In this document: one piece after another, positions 48,240-60,391 of the stretch
How the letters are laid out: the number at the start of each line of letters is the position of its first letter
How positions within the stretch are numbered: the first letter of the stretch is position 1
Notes under the pieces: model-generated
Told to the model about the DNA's origin: nothing
What the model saw: the letters and a program-made list of their open reading frames with translations, nothing else
Databases searched by the model: none
Program-made: the position numbers and the translations under genes
Assembly: GCA_035610835.1 (NCBI GenBank)
Contig: CM069447.1
Span: forward strand, 61,077,048 to 61,141,047
Length of the DNA: 64,000 nt
Reading direction: 5' to 3'
Source: Ophiura sarsii
Lineage: Eukaryota > Echinodermata > Ophiuroidea > Amphilepidida > Ophiuridae

Positions 48240-48600
48240 ATTGATTTGTGTATAAATTTTCGACATAAACTCCAAATAGGAAACTTACTATTGTTCCATA
48301 CGGGTTTCGACAACTAACTGTTGTCTTCTTCAGTGGATTGTGTTTGATCCAGAGCCGACGGGTGTTTCTATTTTGTTTCTTGATGACGTCATCAGATGTT
48401 GATGATGCCCTCTGGATCAATGAGTCGTAAAGGTTACTAAGTTAGTACGCTACGCCCTCCGAATCCAGATATTGATTTGCGTAACCATTTAGTATTTTAA
48501 TCACATTTCTGGTGATAATCTTAGAGTCATCACATTTTATGACGTGGTTTTCTTTAAGTGCGTGTTCAGTTATCGAAGATTTTCTGAATTTTCTATAACA
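48240..48600 (-). pseudogene. Penelope-like element C-terminal remnant, right arm
   Basis: Inverted copy of the remnant at 31570-31940, with the same internal stop before LSNLYDSLI. It lies antisense in the intron between exon 1 and the terminal exon. Confidence 0.6.
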
Positions 48601-49544
48601 CACACTATGCACATGCGTACTCTTGCATGTGGACATAATGGGGGAGGGGTTGGGGAGTGACAGTCGTGTAATAAACTGTGTGATTGCATGTATAATAATA
48701 CACATATTGTGACCATCGTGATGAAACTATCGATTTAATGATTAAGTGACATTCATCATTTTTTATGAGTACAAAATAAATAAAAGTGATAATAGGCTAT
48801 AACTTGAATGTGTTATATAACACAAGTTTCATATCTTTCATATGTATTAGTAAGGTCTCGCATTATGAAAACCTGATAATTTTTTTAAATTTTAAATATT
48901 GATAGGATATACATGACAATTAGTGATAACACTTAAAAACATGATTTTACCTATACTTTTGCAACCATGTAAGATTAAAGTACACTGATTTTAAATATTT
49001 AACGATAGATATGGCCGATAATTCAGAAAAAAATCTCTCGTTTTGGAAAAAATAAGCAAAGAAGCCCATTTTTAGTTACTTTGCTTAAATACCTATGTTT
49101 ATGTTATCTGTAATTGAAAAGGTGAATAGGCAATTGCATTTGAAAGCTGAAACTTCAAAGAAAACTTGGTTTTGATCAGAATGTTAATATCTTGTTGTTG
49201 CTGCCAGTGTTCCATAATTCCATGATTTTTCCTTGTCAAATGAACAGACAGTGCAAATATTAACACCTTCCACGCGGCATTCGTCTGCAGACGACATTCC
49301 AAATTTTGTTATGTACATTGTAAGCAAAACGACTTAACTCCAGGTTTCATTCTTCCAGGTTGTAGGTATTTATTCAGGAAAACATTATAACAATTTCAGA
49401 ACCCCAGTTTCCTAGAAAAATGAGGGCGCTTCTATGAACCCAATTATTAAATGTATGCCTTTACATTTTATTTGTCCAACTGTTTCAACTGTTTCAGGTC
49501 ATTTCTGTTTCGCCAAAGTTTCTGCCTGGTACTTTCGCAAAAGT

Positions 49545-49590
49545 ACCAGGCCAGCGATTGCACTGCGTTGAAAAAATATCAAAATATAAA
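49545..49590 (+). pseudogene. Decayed copy of the cationic-peptide exon
   Basis: The frame LHCVEKISKYK then a stop aligns with LHYAEKASKRQ of the exon at 49679, and the preceding bases (ccaggccagcgattgca) also align. It is a broken third copy of the segment. Confidence 0.4.
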
Positions 49591-49678
49591 TAACACGCAG
49601 TGAAAGCGCGGAAAATGTGCAACATTGTAAATTTTGAAATCAAGGTCAATAAAACCCTTTCCTATCTGCTGCGATCAG

Positions 49679-49782
49679 GCTGGCGCTTGCATTACGCTGA
49701 AAAAGCATCAAAACGTCAAGCCAAGTGCATCAAGGTCTCCAAGAACCCCTTGGTGACGCAGTGGGAACTGGCAGGGACGTGA
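49679..49782 (+). CDS. Terminal exon of small secreted cationic peptide, right paralog
   Basis: The acceptor cctatctgctgcgatcag (AG at 49677-49678) leads in phase 1 into WRLHYAEKASKRQAKCIKVS ... QWELAGT and TGA at 49780. The KR pair would free a lysine-rich segment starting QAKCIKVSK. A related segment 280 bp downstream keeps the same frame with many of its differences silent (for example cgt/cgc, aag/aaa, atc/att, gtc/gta, tcc/tct), which points to past selection on the protein. Family unknown. The left arm encodes an identical exon. No polyadenylation signal is obvious before the array. Confidence 0.45.
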
Positions 49783-49956
49783 GAGGGTCACCATGGTCGC
49801 CCTTGAGCGCCAGTGCACCGCGCTTGTCTTGTGCTTGCACAAAAAAGCGCGGAGGTTCGGCGTTCTTGGGTGCTGAAGCATTGCCTTTAAATCTTTCCAT
49901 GGTGTCTACGTCGTTCTATGTATGTTGTTCACTTGTCAAATCCCGAAAACAATCCT

Positions 49957-50046
49957 TGTAAACTTGTATTGCGCTGAAAAAGTATCAAAGCGCCAAGCCA
50001 AACGCATTAAGGTATCTAAGAACCGATTGGAGACGTTGTGGAAACT
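49957..50046 (+). pseudogene. Second copy of the peptide segment, split by the array
   Basis: The frame YCAEKVSKRQAKRIKVSKN then RLETLWKL runs to the array boundary at 50046. The continuation (gctaggacgggagagag, cgtggtcgccct) is found beyond the array at 60589, matching what follows the intact exon at 49770-49805. No acceptor precedes it, so it may be a dead copy. Confidence 0.5.
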
Positions 50047-50123
50047 ACAATTCAGGAAAATTGGTGTTGGACCACATAGTCAATTTCTTTGCTAATATCC
50101 CACTTTAAGGGACTATTTTCAAG

Positions 50124-50333
50124 CGCTGATTTTGCAACAAACTTGTGTGGGAAGCTTGAGCTATCTACTAAGTGATATCCCTCCCCCGCCCCCACCAATC
50201 AATGTTGAGGGTCCCAACGACCGTGGTGATGAAACGGTTCCGAACAACATTGAATGGGGGGACTGGGGGGTTGATTTCAACGGACTCCTCAAAGTGGTTC
50301 AACAGTTATTTCCGGAATTGTCTGAGGCTATTG
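50124..50333 (+). CDS. Amplified internal exon, cassette copy 1
   Basis: The acceptor ttaagggactattttcaag ends at 50123 and the donor GTAAATG starts at 50334. In phase 1-1 the exon is open for 210 nt (70 codons) and can be skipped or multiplied without a frameshift. It encodes LILQQTCVGSLSYLLSD, a six-proline run, then an acidic part (EGPNDRGDETVPNN, EWGDWGVDFNG) and an amphipathic LLKVVQQLFPELSEAIG. No known domain. Joined to exon 1 it would follow APQ directly. It may be a pro-region of a peptide precursor. The acceptor was chosen because it is the only AG giving phase 1 in the open frame. Confidence 0.5.
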
Positions 50334-50885
50334 GTAAATGCTCAATATGACAACTGTCTATAGGAAATAACTCGTGTTCTATACCTTGCATAATCTTCTA
50401 ATTTGGAGAGTAGCAAGATATGTATATAATTGTTATATACGGTAAAGATAAAGTAAATACGACATTTACATTGTTAGGGACTGGTCATTTTATGCGTGAT
50501 TATGGCCCGTTTGTATGGTAAATCACTCAATATGACAACTGTCTATAGGGAATAACTCGTCTTCTATACATTGCATAATCTTCTAATTTGGAGAGTGGCA
50601 CGATATGTATATAATTGTTATATACGGTAAAGATAAAGTAAATAAGACATTTACATTGTTAGGGACTGGTCATTTTATGCGTGATTATGGCCCGTTTGTA
50701 TGGTAAATTACTCAATATGACAACTGTCTATAGGGAATAACTCGTCTTCTATACATTGCATAATCTTCTAATTTGGAGAGTGGCAAGATATGTATATACT
50801 CATTCTATATGGTAAAGATAAAGTAAAATACAAGATGTACATTGTTAGGGACTGGTCATTTCATGCGTGATTATGGCCCATTTAT
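50334..50885 (+). repeat. Three ~185-bp subrepeats starting at the splice donor
   Basis: The units begin gtaaatgctcaatatgacaa (50334), gtaaatcactcaatatgaca (50518) and gtaaattactcaatatgaca (50703). Each ends with ttagggactggtcatttyat and gcgtgattatggccc. The first unit starts exactly at the exon's GT. The same triplet is present in each cassette (+2567, +5134, +7701). Confidence 0.85.
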
Positions 50886-51423
50886 ATGGAATGCGCGAGT
50901 GTTACATGTATAGTCTTACATAGGGTGCAACGGGTGAAATTCATTATTTAAACTAATTATATGACAGTAGTTTATTATGCAACAATCAATTAAAATCCTT
51001 TTTGTTATCGCAATGCGTTTCTTTTTTGATAAGGGACCGGTCACAACCGCATTATAGTCGTTATAAAGTAATAACTATTGTGTCAATTATGGTAGCGTTG
51101 TATTTGCCATTGAAGTCATGGAATGATTGTATTTTCTTTGCATTTACTTAACTTGACGGTTATAATTTATCTTCCGTGTTTAATAAATGCATTAAAAGTA
51201 CGAAATGCATTGTGACGGACTGGTCATTTTACATGTGGTATACAGAGAGAAAGAAAGACAAACAACAACCACCGAAAAAAGTTCAAAAATAAAGAAGAAC
51301 AAAAACCAAAAGAGTGAAAAAACAAAAACAATAATGTGACAAACAGACGAATAAAATAAACCAGTTAATGAGCCACGCGAATAACGAAAATGTTATATTA
51401 ATTCATTATTAAAAACACCAATG

Positions 51424-51506
51424 GCTCCCGCCATGAGGATTTGAACCCGTGTCTCTGCCCTTAAGTATGAATAGGCCAACGCGCTAACCAATTGAGCTAA
51501 TCGCCC
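51424..51506 (-). tRNA. tRNA-like sequence in cassette 1, degenerate
   Basis: On the minus strand gggcgattagctcaattggt followed by tagcgcg gives a strong A box, and gggttcaaatcc a B box. The length (~83) and unpaired stems mean it is not a clean tRNA; it may be a Pol III promoter relic. Identical copies lie at 53991-54073, 56558-56640 and 59125-59207. Confidence 0.5.
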
Positions 51507-51955
51507 ATCTATGCAATATCAAGCCAAATCAAGTGTCATATTATATTCGGCTTTAGAAATTAGCACTGATTCACAATACACCTTTCATAGTAACGCCTTA
51601 TAGCGTCTTTTTATTCAGAACCATGCCCTCGTACTATCAGAGTATGGACAACCGTTGCGTTTGTCCATCCATTGAAAAGCATGCACATCGGTCGATTGAC
51701 CCCGATAAATAATAGAACTAACTCCTATTATCTATTCAATTTAGACGGACAACCGTGTACACACGTGCAATTCAATACGGATAACCGTGTGATGGTTGTC
51801 CATCACCGCGTCATTAGAATTCCAAAGACAGGGTTCAGCGAATTACCTACAATGTAATGTTTATATCACTGTGGACGATGCTATTTAATATAATTCTCTT
51901 TATTTAGCTTTGGCCTTGTTGTTATAATGTTATAAATGTAATAATTCTGTAATAA

Positions 51956-52400
51956 ATGATTGCCGCGGTATGCTACGCAAGCAATGTCGTGCGCTATGTC
52001 CGAGCCGCTTGGAGCGATATGCGCGATGCGTGTCAATCGATGTGCACGAAGAGTGCGCGTGGCGTGTCGAGCGCTGCGCGCGAGACGTATAGATTGTTAA
52101 TCATGATCTGTACACGAACAATGAATGTAATGACTGAACCTATTCATATCTTGCCTGCATGTATTGATATGTAATGAACCGCAATGTTAGTTACCATCTC
52201 ATTGTTCATGTTATTTCTTGGTAACAAAGTCGAGTGCTATGCTCGAAGTTTATGCAAACGCGTAGCGCAAGCTGTAACCAAGGGATACGCATGGGATTGG
52301 GTCGAGCGCCACGCACGAACCGTCAAAGTTGTATTTAAATCATATTTTATAATGTTCTCGTGTTTATCGGGGTATCAGATGCTTTTTTTAAATAAATAAG
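51956..52400 (+). other. CpG-rich block of the cassette, open frames
   Basis: Bases 51956-52090 contain about 22 CpGs, and 52210-52325 about a dozen, in an otherwise AT-rich unit. Two consecutive plus-strand frames of about 72 codons (51956-52174 and 52184-52399) share a cysteine/arginine-rich style. I recognise no protein. The same block recurs in each cassette at +2567. Confidence 0.4.
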
Positions 52401-52690
52401 TCAGGCTTCCTTGAATAATAGGAGCAAATATGCAGGATTAGGTATTTAATATGACCAGTCCCTAATTCAGTACTGTAGACACCTCTTGATAATGGTATAT
52501 CAGGAGATTCATAGCATCTCTATTTACTGAAAATTTGATCAAAAAAGACTTACAAATACAAAAGTTGTGGCTAAAAATGTAAAATCAGATGATTTTTTTT
52601 GGACTTCATTCAGACAATTCAGGAAAATTGGTGTTGGACCACATAGTCAATTTCTTTGCTAATATCCCACTTTAAGGGACTATTTTCAAG

Positions 52691-52900
52691 CGCTGATTTT
52701 GCAACAAACTTGTGTGGGAAGCTTGAGCTATCTACTAAGTGATATCCCTCCCCCGCCCCCACCAATCAATGTTGAGGGTCCCAACGACCGTGGTGATGAA
52801 ACGGTTCCGAACAACATTGAATGGGGGGACTGGGGGGTTGATTTCAACGGACTCCTCAAAGTGGTTCAACAGTTATTTCCGGAATTGTCTGAGGCTATTG
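52691..52900 (+). CDS. Amplified internal exon, cassette copy 2
   Basis: Identical in sequence to the exon at 50124-50333, with the same acceptor and GTAAATG donor. In frame with copy 1 if spliced together, giving a direct 70-residue repeat. Confidence 0.5.
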
Positions 52901-53990
52901 GTAAATGCTCAATATGACAACTGTCTATAGGAAATAACTCGTGTTCTATACCTTGCATAATCTTCTAATTTGGAGAGTAGCAAGATATGTATATAATTGT
53001 TATATACGGTAAAGATAAAGTAAATACGACATTTACATTGTTAGGGACTGGTCATTTTATGCGTGATTATGGCCCGTTTGTATGGTAAATCACTCAATAT
53101 GACAACTGTCTATAGGGAATAACTCGTCTTCTATACATTGCATAATCTTCTAATTTGGAGAGTGGCACGATATGTATATAATTGTTATATACGGTAAAGA
53201 TAAAGTAAATAAGACATTTACATTGTTAGGGACTGGTCATTTTATGCGTGATTATGGCCCGTTTGTATGGTAAATTACTCAATATGACAACTGTCTATAG
53301 GGAATAACTCGTCTTCTATACATTGCATAATCTTCTAATTTGGAGAGTGGCAAGATATGTATATACTCATTCTATATGGTAAAGATAAAGTAAAATACAA
53401 GATGTACATTGTTAGGGACTGGTCATTTCATGCGTGATTATGGCCCATTTATATGGAATGCGCGAGTGTTACATGTATAGTCTTACATAGGGTGCAACGG
53501 GTGAAATTCATTATTTAAACTAATTATATGACAGTAGTTTATTATGCAACAATCAATTAAAATCCTTTTTGTTATCGCAATGCGTTTCTTTTTTGATAAG
53601 GGACCGGTCACAACCGCATTATAGTCGTTATAAAGTAATAACTATTGTGTCAATTATGGTAGCGTTGTATTTGCCATTGAAGTCATGGAATGATTGTATT
53701 TTCTTTGCATTTACTTAACTTGACGGTTATAATTTATCTTCCGTGTTTAATAAATGCATTAAAAGTACGAAATGCATTGTGACGGACTGGTCATTTTACA
53801 TGTGGTATACAGAGAGAAAGAAAGACAAACAACAACCACCGAAAAAAGTTCAAAAATAAAGAAGAACAAAAACCAAAAGAGTGAAAAAACAAAAACAATA
53901 ATGTGACAAACAGACGAATAAAATAAACCAGTTAATGAGCCACGCGAATAACGAAAATGTTATATTAATTCATTATTAAAAACACCAATG

Positions 53991-54073
53991 GCTCCCGCCA
54001 TGAGGATTTGAACCCGTGTCTCTGCCCTTAAGTATGAATAGGCCAACGCGCTAACCAATTGAGCTAATCGCCC
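53991..54073 (-). tRNA. tRNA-like sequence in cassette 2, degenerate
   Basis: Same as 51424-51506. Confidence 0.5.
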
Positions 54074-55257
54074 ATCTATGCAATATCAAGCCAAATCAAG
54101 TGTCATATTATATTCGGCTTTAGAAATTAGCACTGATTCACAATACACCTTTCATAGTAACGCCTTATAGCGTCTTTTTATTCAGAACCATGCCCTCGTA
54201 CTATCAGAGTATGGACAACCGTTGCGTTTGTCCATCCATTGAAAAGCATGCACATCGGTCGATTGACCCCGATAAATAATAGAACTAACTCCTATTATCT
54301 ATTCAATTTAGACGGACAACCGTGTACACACGTGCAATTCAATACGGATAACCGTGTGATGGTTGTCCATCACCGCGTCATTAGAATTCCAAAGACAGGG
54401 TTCAGCGAATTACCTACAATGTAATGTTTATATCACTGTGGACGATGCTATTTAATATAATTCTCTTTATTTAGCTTTGGCCTTGTTGTTATAATGTTAT
54501 AAATGTAATAATTCTGTAATAAATGATTGCCGCGGTATGCTACGCAAGCAATGTCGTGCGCTATGTCCGAGCCGCTTGGAGCGATATGCGCGATGCGTGT
54601 CAATCGATGTGCACGAAGAGTGCGCGTGGCGTGTCGAGCGCTGCGCGCGAGACGTATAGATTGTTAATCATGATCTGTACACGAACAATGAATGTAATGA
54701 CTGAACCTATTCATATCTTGCCTGCATGTATTGATATGTAATGAACCGCAATGTTAGTTACCATCTCATTGTTCATGTTATTTCTTGGTAACAAAGTCGA
54801 GTGCTATGCTCGAAGTTTATGCAAACGCGTAGCGCAAGCTGTAACCAAGGGATACGCATGGGATTGGGTCGAGCGCCACGCACGAACCGTCAAAGTTGTA
54901 TTTAAATCATATTTTATAATGTTCTCGTGTTTATCGGGGTATCAGATGCTTTTTTTAAATAAATAAGTCAGGCTTCCTTGAATAATAGGAGCAAATATGC
55001 AGGATTAGGTATTTAATATGACCAGTCCCTAATTCAGTACTGTAGACACCTCTTGATAATGGTATATCAGGAGATTCATAGCATCTCTATTTACTGAAAA
55101 TTTGATCAAAAAAGACTTACAAATACAAAAGTTGTGGCTAAAAATGTAAAATCAGATGATTTTTTTTGGACTTCATTCAGACAATTCAGGAAAATTGGTG
55201 TTGGACCACATAGTCAATTTCTTTGCTAATATCCCACTTTAAGGGACTATTTTCAAG

Positions 55258-55467
55258 CGCTGATTTTGCAACAAACTTGTGTGGGAAGCTTGAGCTATCT
55301 ACTAAGTGATATCCCTCCCCCGCCCCCACCAATCAATGTTGAGGGTCCCAACGACCGTGGTGATGAAACGGTTCCGAACAACATTGAATGGGGGGACTGG
55401 GGGGTTGATTTCAACGGACTCCTCAAAGTGGTTCAACAGTTATTTCCGGAATTGTCTGAGGCTATTG
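55258..55467 (+). CDS. Amplified internal exon, cassette copy 3
   Basis: Identical to copies 1 and 2, phase 1-1, with intact splice sites. Confidence 0.5.
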
Positions 55468-56557
55468 GTAAATGCTCAATATGACAACTGTCTATAGGAA
55501 ATAACTCGTGTTCTATACCTTGCATAATCTTCTAATTTGGAGAGTAGCAAGATATGTATATAATTGTTATATACGGTAAAGATAAAGTAAATACGACATT
55601 TACATTGTTAGGGACTGGTCATTTTATGCGTGATTATGGCCCGTTTGTATGGTAAATCACTCAATATGACAACTGTCTATAGGGAATAACTCGTCTTCTA
55701 TACATTGCATAATCTTCTAATTTGGAGAGTGGCACGATATGTATATAATTGTTATATACGGTAAAGATAAAGTAAATAAGACATTTACATTGTTAGGGAC
55801 TGGTCATTTTATGCGTGATTATGGCCCGTTTGTATGGTAAATTACTCAATATGACAACTGTCTATAGGGAATAACTCGTCTTCTATACATTGCATAATCT
55901 TCTAATTTGGAGAGTGGCAAGATATGTATATACTCATTCTATATGGTAAAGATAAAGTAAAATACAAGATGTACATTGTTAGGGACTGGTCATTTCATGC
56001 GTGATTATGGCCCATTTATATGGAATGCGCGAGTGTTACATGTATAGTCTTACATAGGGTGCAACGGGTGAAATTCATTATTTAAACTAATTATATGACA
56101 GTAGTTTATTATGCAACAATCAATTAAAATCCTTTTTGTTATCGCAATGCGTTTCTTTTTTGATAAGGGACCGGTCACAACCGCATTATAGTCGTTATAA
56201 AGTAATAACTATTGTGTCAATTATGGTAGCGTTGTATTTGCCATTGAAGTCATGGAATGATTGTATTTTCTTTGCATTTACTTAACTTGACGGTTATAAT
56301 TTATCTTCCGTGTTTAATAAATGCATTAAAAGTACGAAATGCATTGTGACGGACTGGTCATTTTACATGTGGTATACAGAGAGAAAGAAAGACAAACAAC
56401 AACCACCGAAAAAAGTTCAAAAATAAAGAAGAACAAAAACCAAAAGAGTGAAAAAACAAAAACAATAATGTGACAAACAGACGAATAAAATAAACCAGTT
56501 AATGAGCCACGCGAATAACGAAAATGTTATATTAATTCATTATTAAAAACACCAATG

Positions 56558-56640
56558 GCTCCCGCCATGAGGATTTGAACCCGTGTCTCTGCCCTTAAGT
56601 ATGAATAGGCCAACGCGCTAACCAATTGAGCTAATCGCCC
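56558..56640 (-). tRNA. tRNA-like sequence in cassette 3, degenerate
   Basis: Same as 51424-51506. Confidence 0.5.
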
Positions 56641-57824
56641 ATCTATGCAATATCAAGCCAAATCAAGTGTCATATTATATTCGGCTTTAGAAATTAGCAC
56701 TGATTCACAATACACCTTTCATAGTAACGCCTTATAGCGTCTTTTTATTCAGAACCATGCCCTCGTACTATCAGAGTATGGACAACCGTTGCGTTTGTCC
56801 ATCCATTGAAAAGCATGCACATCGGTCGATTGACCCCGATAAATAATAGAACTAACTCCTATTATCTATTCAATTTAGACGGACAACCGTGTACACACGT
56901 GCAATTCAATACGGATAACCGTGTGATGGTTGTCCATCACCGCGTCATTAGAATTCCAAAGACAGGGTTCAGCGAATTACCTACAATGTAATGTTTATAT
57001 CACTGTGGACGATGCTATTTAATATAATTCTCTTTATTTAGCTTTGGCCTTGTTGTTATAATGTTATAAATGTAATAATTCTGTAATAAATGATTGCCGC
57101 GGTATGCTACGCAAGCAATGTCGTGCGCTATGTCCGAGCCGCTTGGAGCGATATGCGCGATGCGTGTCAATCGATGTGCACGAAGAGTGCGCGTGGCGTG
57201 TCGAGCGCTGCGCGCGAGACGTATAGATTGTTAATCATGATCTGTACACGAACAATGAATGTAATGACTGAACCTATTCATATCTTGCCTGCATGTATTG
57301 ATATGTAATGAACCGCAATGTTAGTTACCATCTCATTGTTCATGTTATTTCTTGGTAACAAAGTCGAGTGCTATGCTCGAAGTTTATGCAAACGCGTAGC
57401 GCAAGCTGTAACCAAGGGATACGCATGGGATTGGGTCGAGCGCCACGCACGAACCGTCAAAGTTGTATTTAAATCATATTTTATAATGTTCTCGTGTTTA
57501 TCGGGGTATCAGATGCTTTTTTTAAATAAATAAGTCAGGCTTCCTTGAATAATAGGAGCAAATATGCAGGATTAGGTATTTAATATGACCAGTCCCTAAT
57601 TCAGTACTGTAGACACCTCTTGATAATGGTATATCAGGAGATTCATAGCATCTCTATTTACTGAAAATTTGATCAAAAAAGACTTACAAATACAAAAGTT
57701 GTGGCTAAAAATGTAAAATCAGATGATTTTTTTTGGACTTCATTCAGACAATTCAGGAAAATTGGTGTTGGACCACATAGTCAATTTCTTTGCTAATATC
57801 CCACTTTAAGGGACTATTTTCAAG

Positions 57825-58034
57825 CGCTGATTTTGCAACAAACTTGTGTGGGAAGCTTGAGCTATCTACTAAGTGATATCCCTCCCCCGCCCCCACCAAT
57901 CAATGTTGAGGGTCCCAACGACCGTGGTGATGAAACGGTTCCGAACAACATTGAATGGGGGGACTGGGGGGTTGATTTCAACGGACTCCTCAAAGTGGTT
58001 CAACAGTTATTTCCGGAATTGTCTGAGGCTATTG
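57825..58034 (+). CDS. Amplified internal exon, cassette copy 4
   Basis: Identical to the other full copies, with intact splice sites. It is the last exon copy with a donor, so it is the one expected to splice to the exon at 60748. Confidence 0.5.
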
Positions 58035-59124
58035 GTAAATGCTCAATATGACAACTGTCTATAGGAAATAACTCGTGTTCTATACCTTGCATAATCTTCT
58101 AATTTGGAGAGTAGCAAGATATGTATATAATTGTTATATACGGTAAAGATAAAGTAAATACGACATTTACATTGTTAGGGACTGGTCATTTTATGCGTGA
58201 TTATGGCCCGTTTGTATGGTAAATCACTCAATATGACAACTGTCTATAGGGAATAACTCGTCTTCTATACATTGCATAATCTTCTAATTTGGAGAGTGGC
58301 ACGATATGTATATAATTGTTATATACGGTAAAGATAAAGTAAATAAGACATTTACATTGTTAGGGACTGGTCATTTTATGCGTGATTATGGCCCGTTTGT
58401 ATGGTAAATTACTCAATATGACAACTGTCTATAGGGAATAACTCGTCTTCTATACATTGCATACTCTTCTAATTTGGAGAGTGGCAAGATATGTATATAC
58501 TCATTCTATATGGTAAAGATAAAGTAAAATACAAGATGTACATTGTTAGGGACTGGTCATTTCATGCGTGATTATGGCCCATTTATATGGAATGCGCGAG
58601 TGTTACATGTATAGTCTTACATAGGGTGCAACGGGTGAAATTCATTATTTAAACTAATTATATGACAGTAGTTTATTATGCAACAATCAATTAAAATCCT
58701 TTTTGTTATCGCAATGCGTTTCTTTTTTGATAAGGGACCGGTCACAACCGCATTATAGTCGTTATAAAGTAATAACTATTGTGTCAATTATGGTAGCGTT
58801 GTATTTGCCATTGAAGTCATGGAATGATTGTATTTTCTTTGCATTTACTTAACTTGACGGTTATAATTTATCTTCCGTGTTTAATAAATGCATTAAAAGT
58901 ACGAAATGCATTGTGACGGACTGGTCATTTTACATGTGGTATACAGAGAGAAAGAAAGACAAACAACAACCACCGAAAAAAGTTCAAAAATAAAGAAGAA
59001 CAAAAACCAAAAGAGTGAAAAAACAAAAACAATAATGTGACAAACAGACGAATAAAATAAACCAGTTAATGAGCCACGCGAATAACGAAAATGTTATATT
59101 AATTCATTATTAAAAACACCAATG

Positions 59125-59207
59125 GCTCCCGCCATGAGGATTTGAACCCGTGTCTCTGCCCTTAAGTATGAATAGGCCAACGCGCTAACCAATTGAGCTA
59201 ATCGCCC
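59125..59207 (-). tRNA. tRNA-like sequence in cassette 4, degenerate
   Basis: Same as 51424-51506. Confidence 0.5.
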
Positions 59208-60391
59208 ATCTATGCAATATCAAGCCAAATCAAGTGTCATATTATATTCGGCTTTAGAAATTAGCACTGATTCACAATACACCTTTCATAGTAACGCCTT
59301 ATAGCGTCTTTTTATTCAGAACCATGCCCTCGTACTATCAGAGTATGGACAACCGTTGCGTTTGTCCATCCATTGAAAAGCATGCACATCGGTCGATTGA
59401 CCCCGATAAATAATAGAACTAACTCCTATTATCTATTCAATTTAGACGGACAACCGTGTACACACGTGCAATTCAATACGGATAACCGTGTGATGGTTGT
59501 CCATCACCGCGTCATTAGAATTCCAAAGACAGGGTTCAGCGAATTACCTACAATGTAATGTTTATATCACTGTGGACGATGCTATTTAATATAATTCTCT
59601 TTATTTAGCTTTGGCCTTGTTGTTATAATGTTATAAATGTAATAATTCTGTAATAAATGATTGCCGCGGTATGCTACGCAAGCAATGTCGTGCGCTATGT
59701 CCGAGCCGCTTGGAGCGATATGCGCGATGCGTGTCAATCGATGTGCACGAAGAGTGCGCGTGGCGTGTCGAGCGCTGCGCGCGAGACGTATAGATTGTTA
59801 ATCATGATCTGTACACGAACAATGAATGTAATGACTGAACCTATTCATATCTTGCCTGCATGTATTGATATGTAATGAACCGCAATGTTAGTTACCATCT
59901 CATTGTTCATGTTATTTCTTGGTAACAAAGTCGAGTGCTATGCTCGAAGTTTATGCAAACGCGTAGCGCAAGCTGTAACCAAGGGATACGCATGGGATTG
60001 GGTCGAGCGCCACGCACGAACCGTCAAAGTTGTATTTAAATCATATTTTATAATGTTCTCGTGTTTATCGGGGTATCAGATGCTTTTTTTAAATAAATAA
60101 GTCAGGCTTCCTTGAATAATAGGAGCAAATATGCAGGATTAGGTATTTAATATGACCAGTCCCTAATTCAGTACTGTAGACACCTCTTGATAATGGTATA
60201 TCAGGAGATTCATAGCATCTCTATTTACTGAAAATTTGATCAAAAAAGACTTACAAATACAAAAGTTGTGGCTAAAAATGTAAAATCAGATGATTTTTTT
60301 TGGACTTCATTCAGACAATTCAGGAAAATTGGTGTTGGACCACATAGTCAATTTCTTTGCTAATATCCCACTTTAAGGGACTATTTTCAAG

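Larger units (their letters stand above)
47737..50046 (+). repeat. Right arm of inverted duplication (partner 30133-32422)
   Basis: Reverse complement of the left arm. It contains, in order, a promoter-like TATA box, the signal-peptide exon, an inverted Penelope-like remnant, a terminal peptide exon, and two further diverged copies of that exon's segment. It is interrupted at 50046 by the cassette array. Confidence 0.9.
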
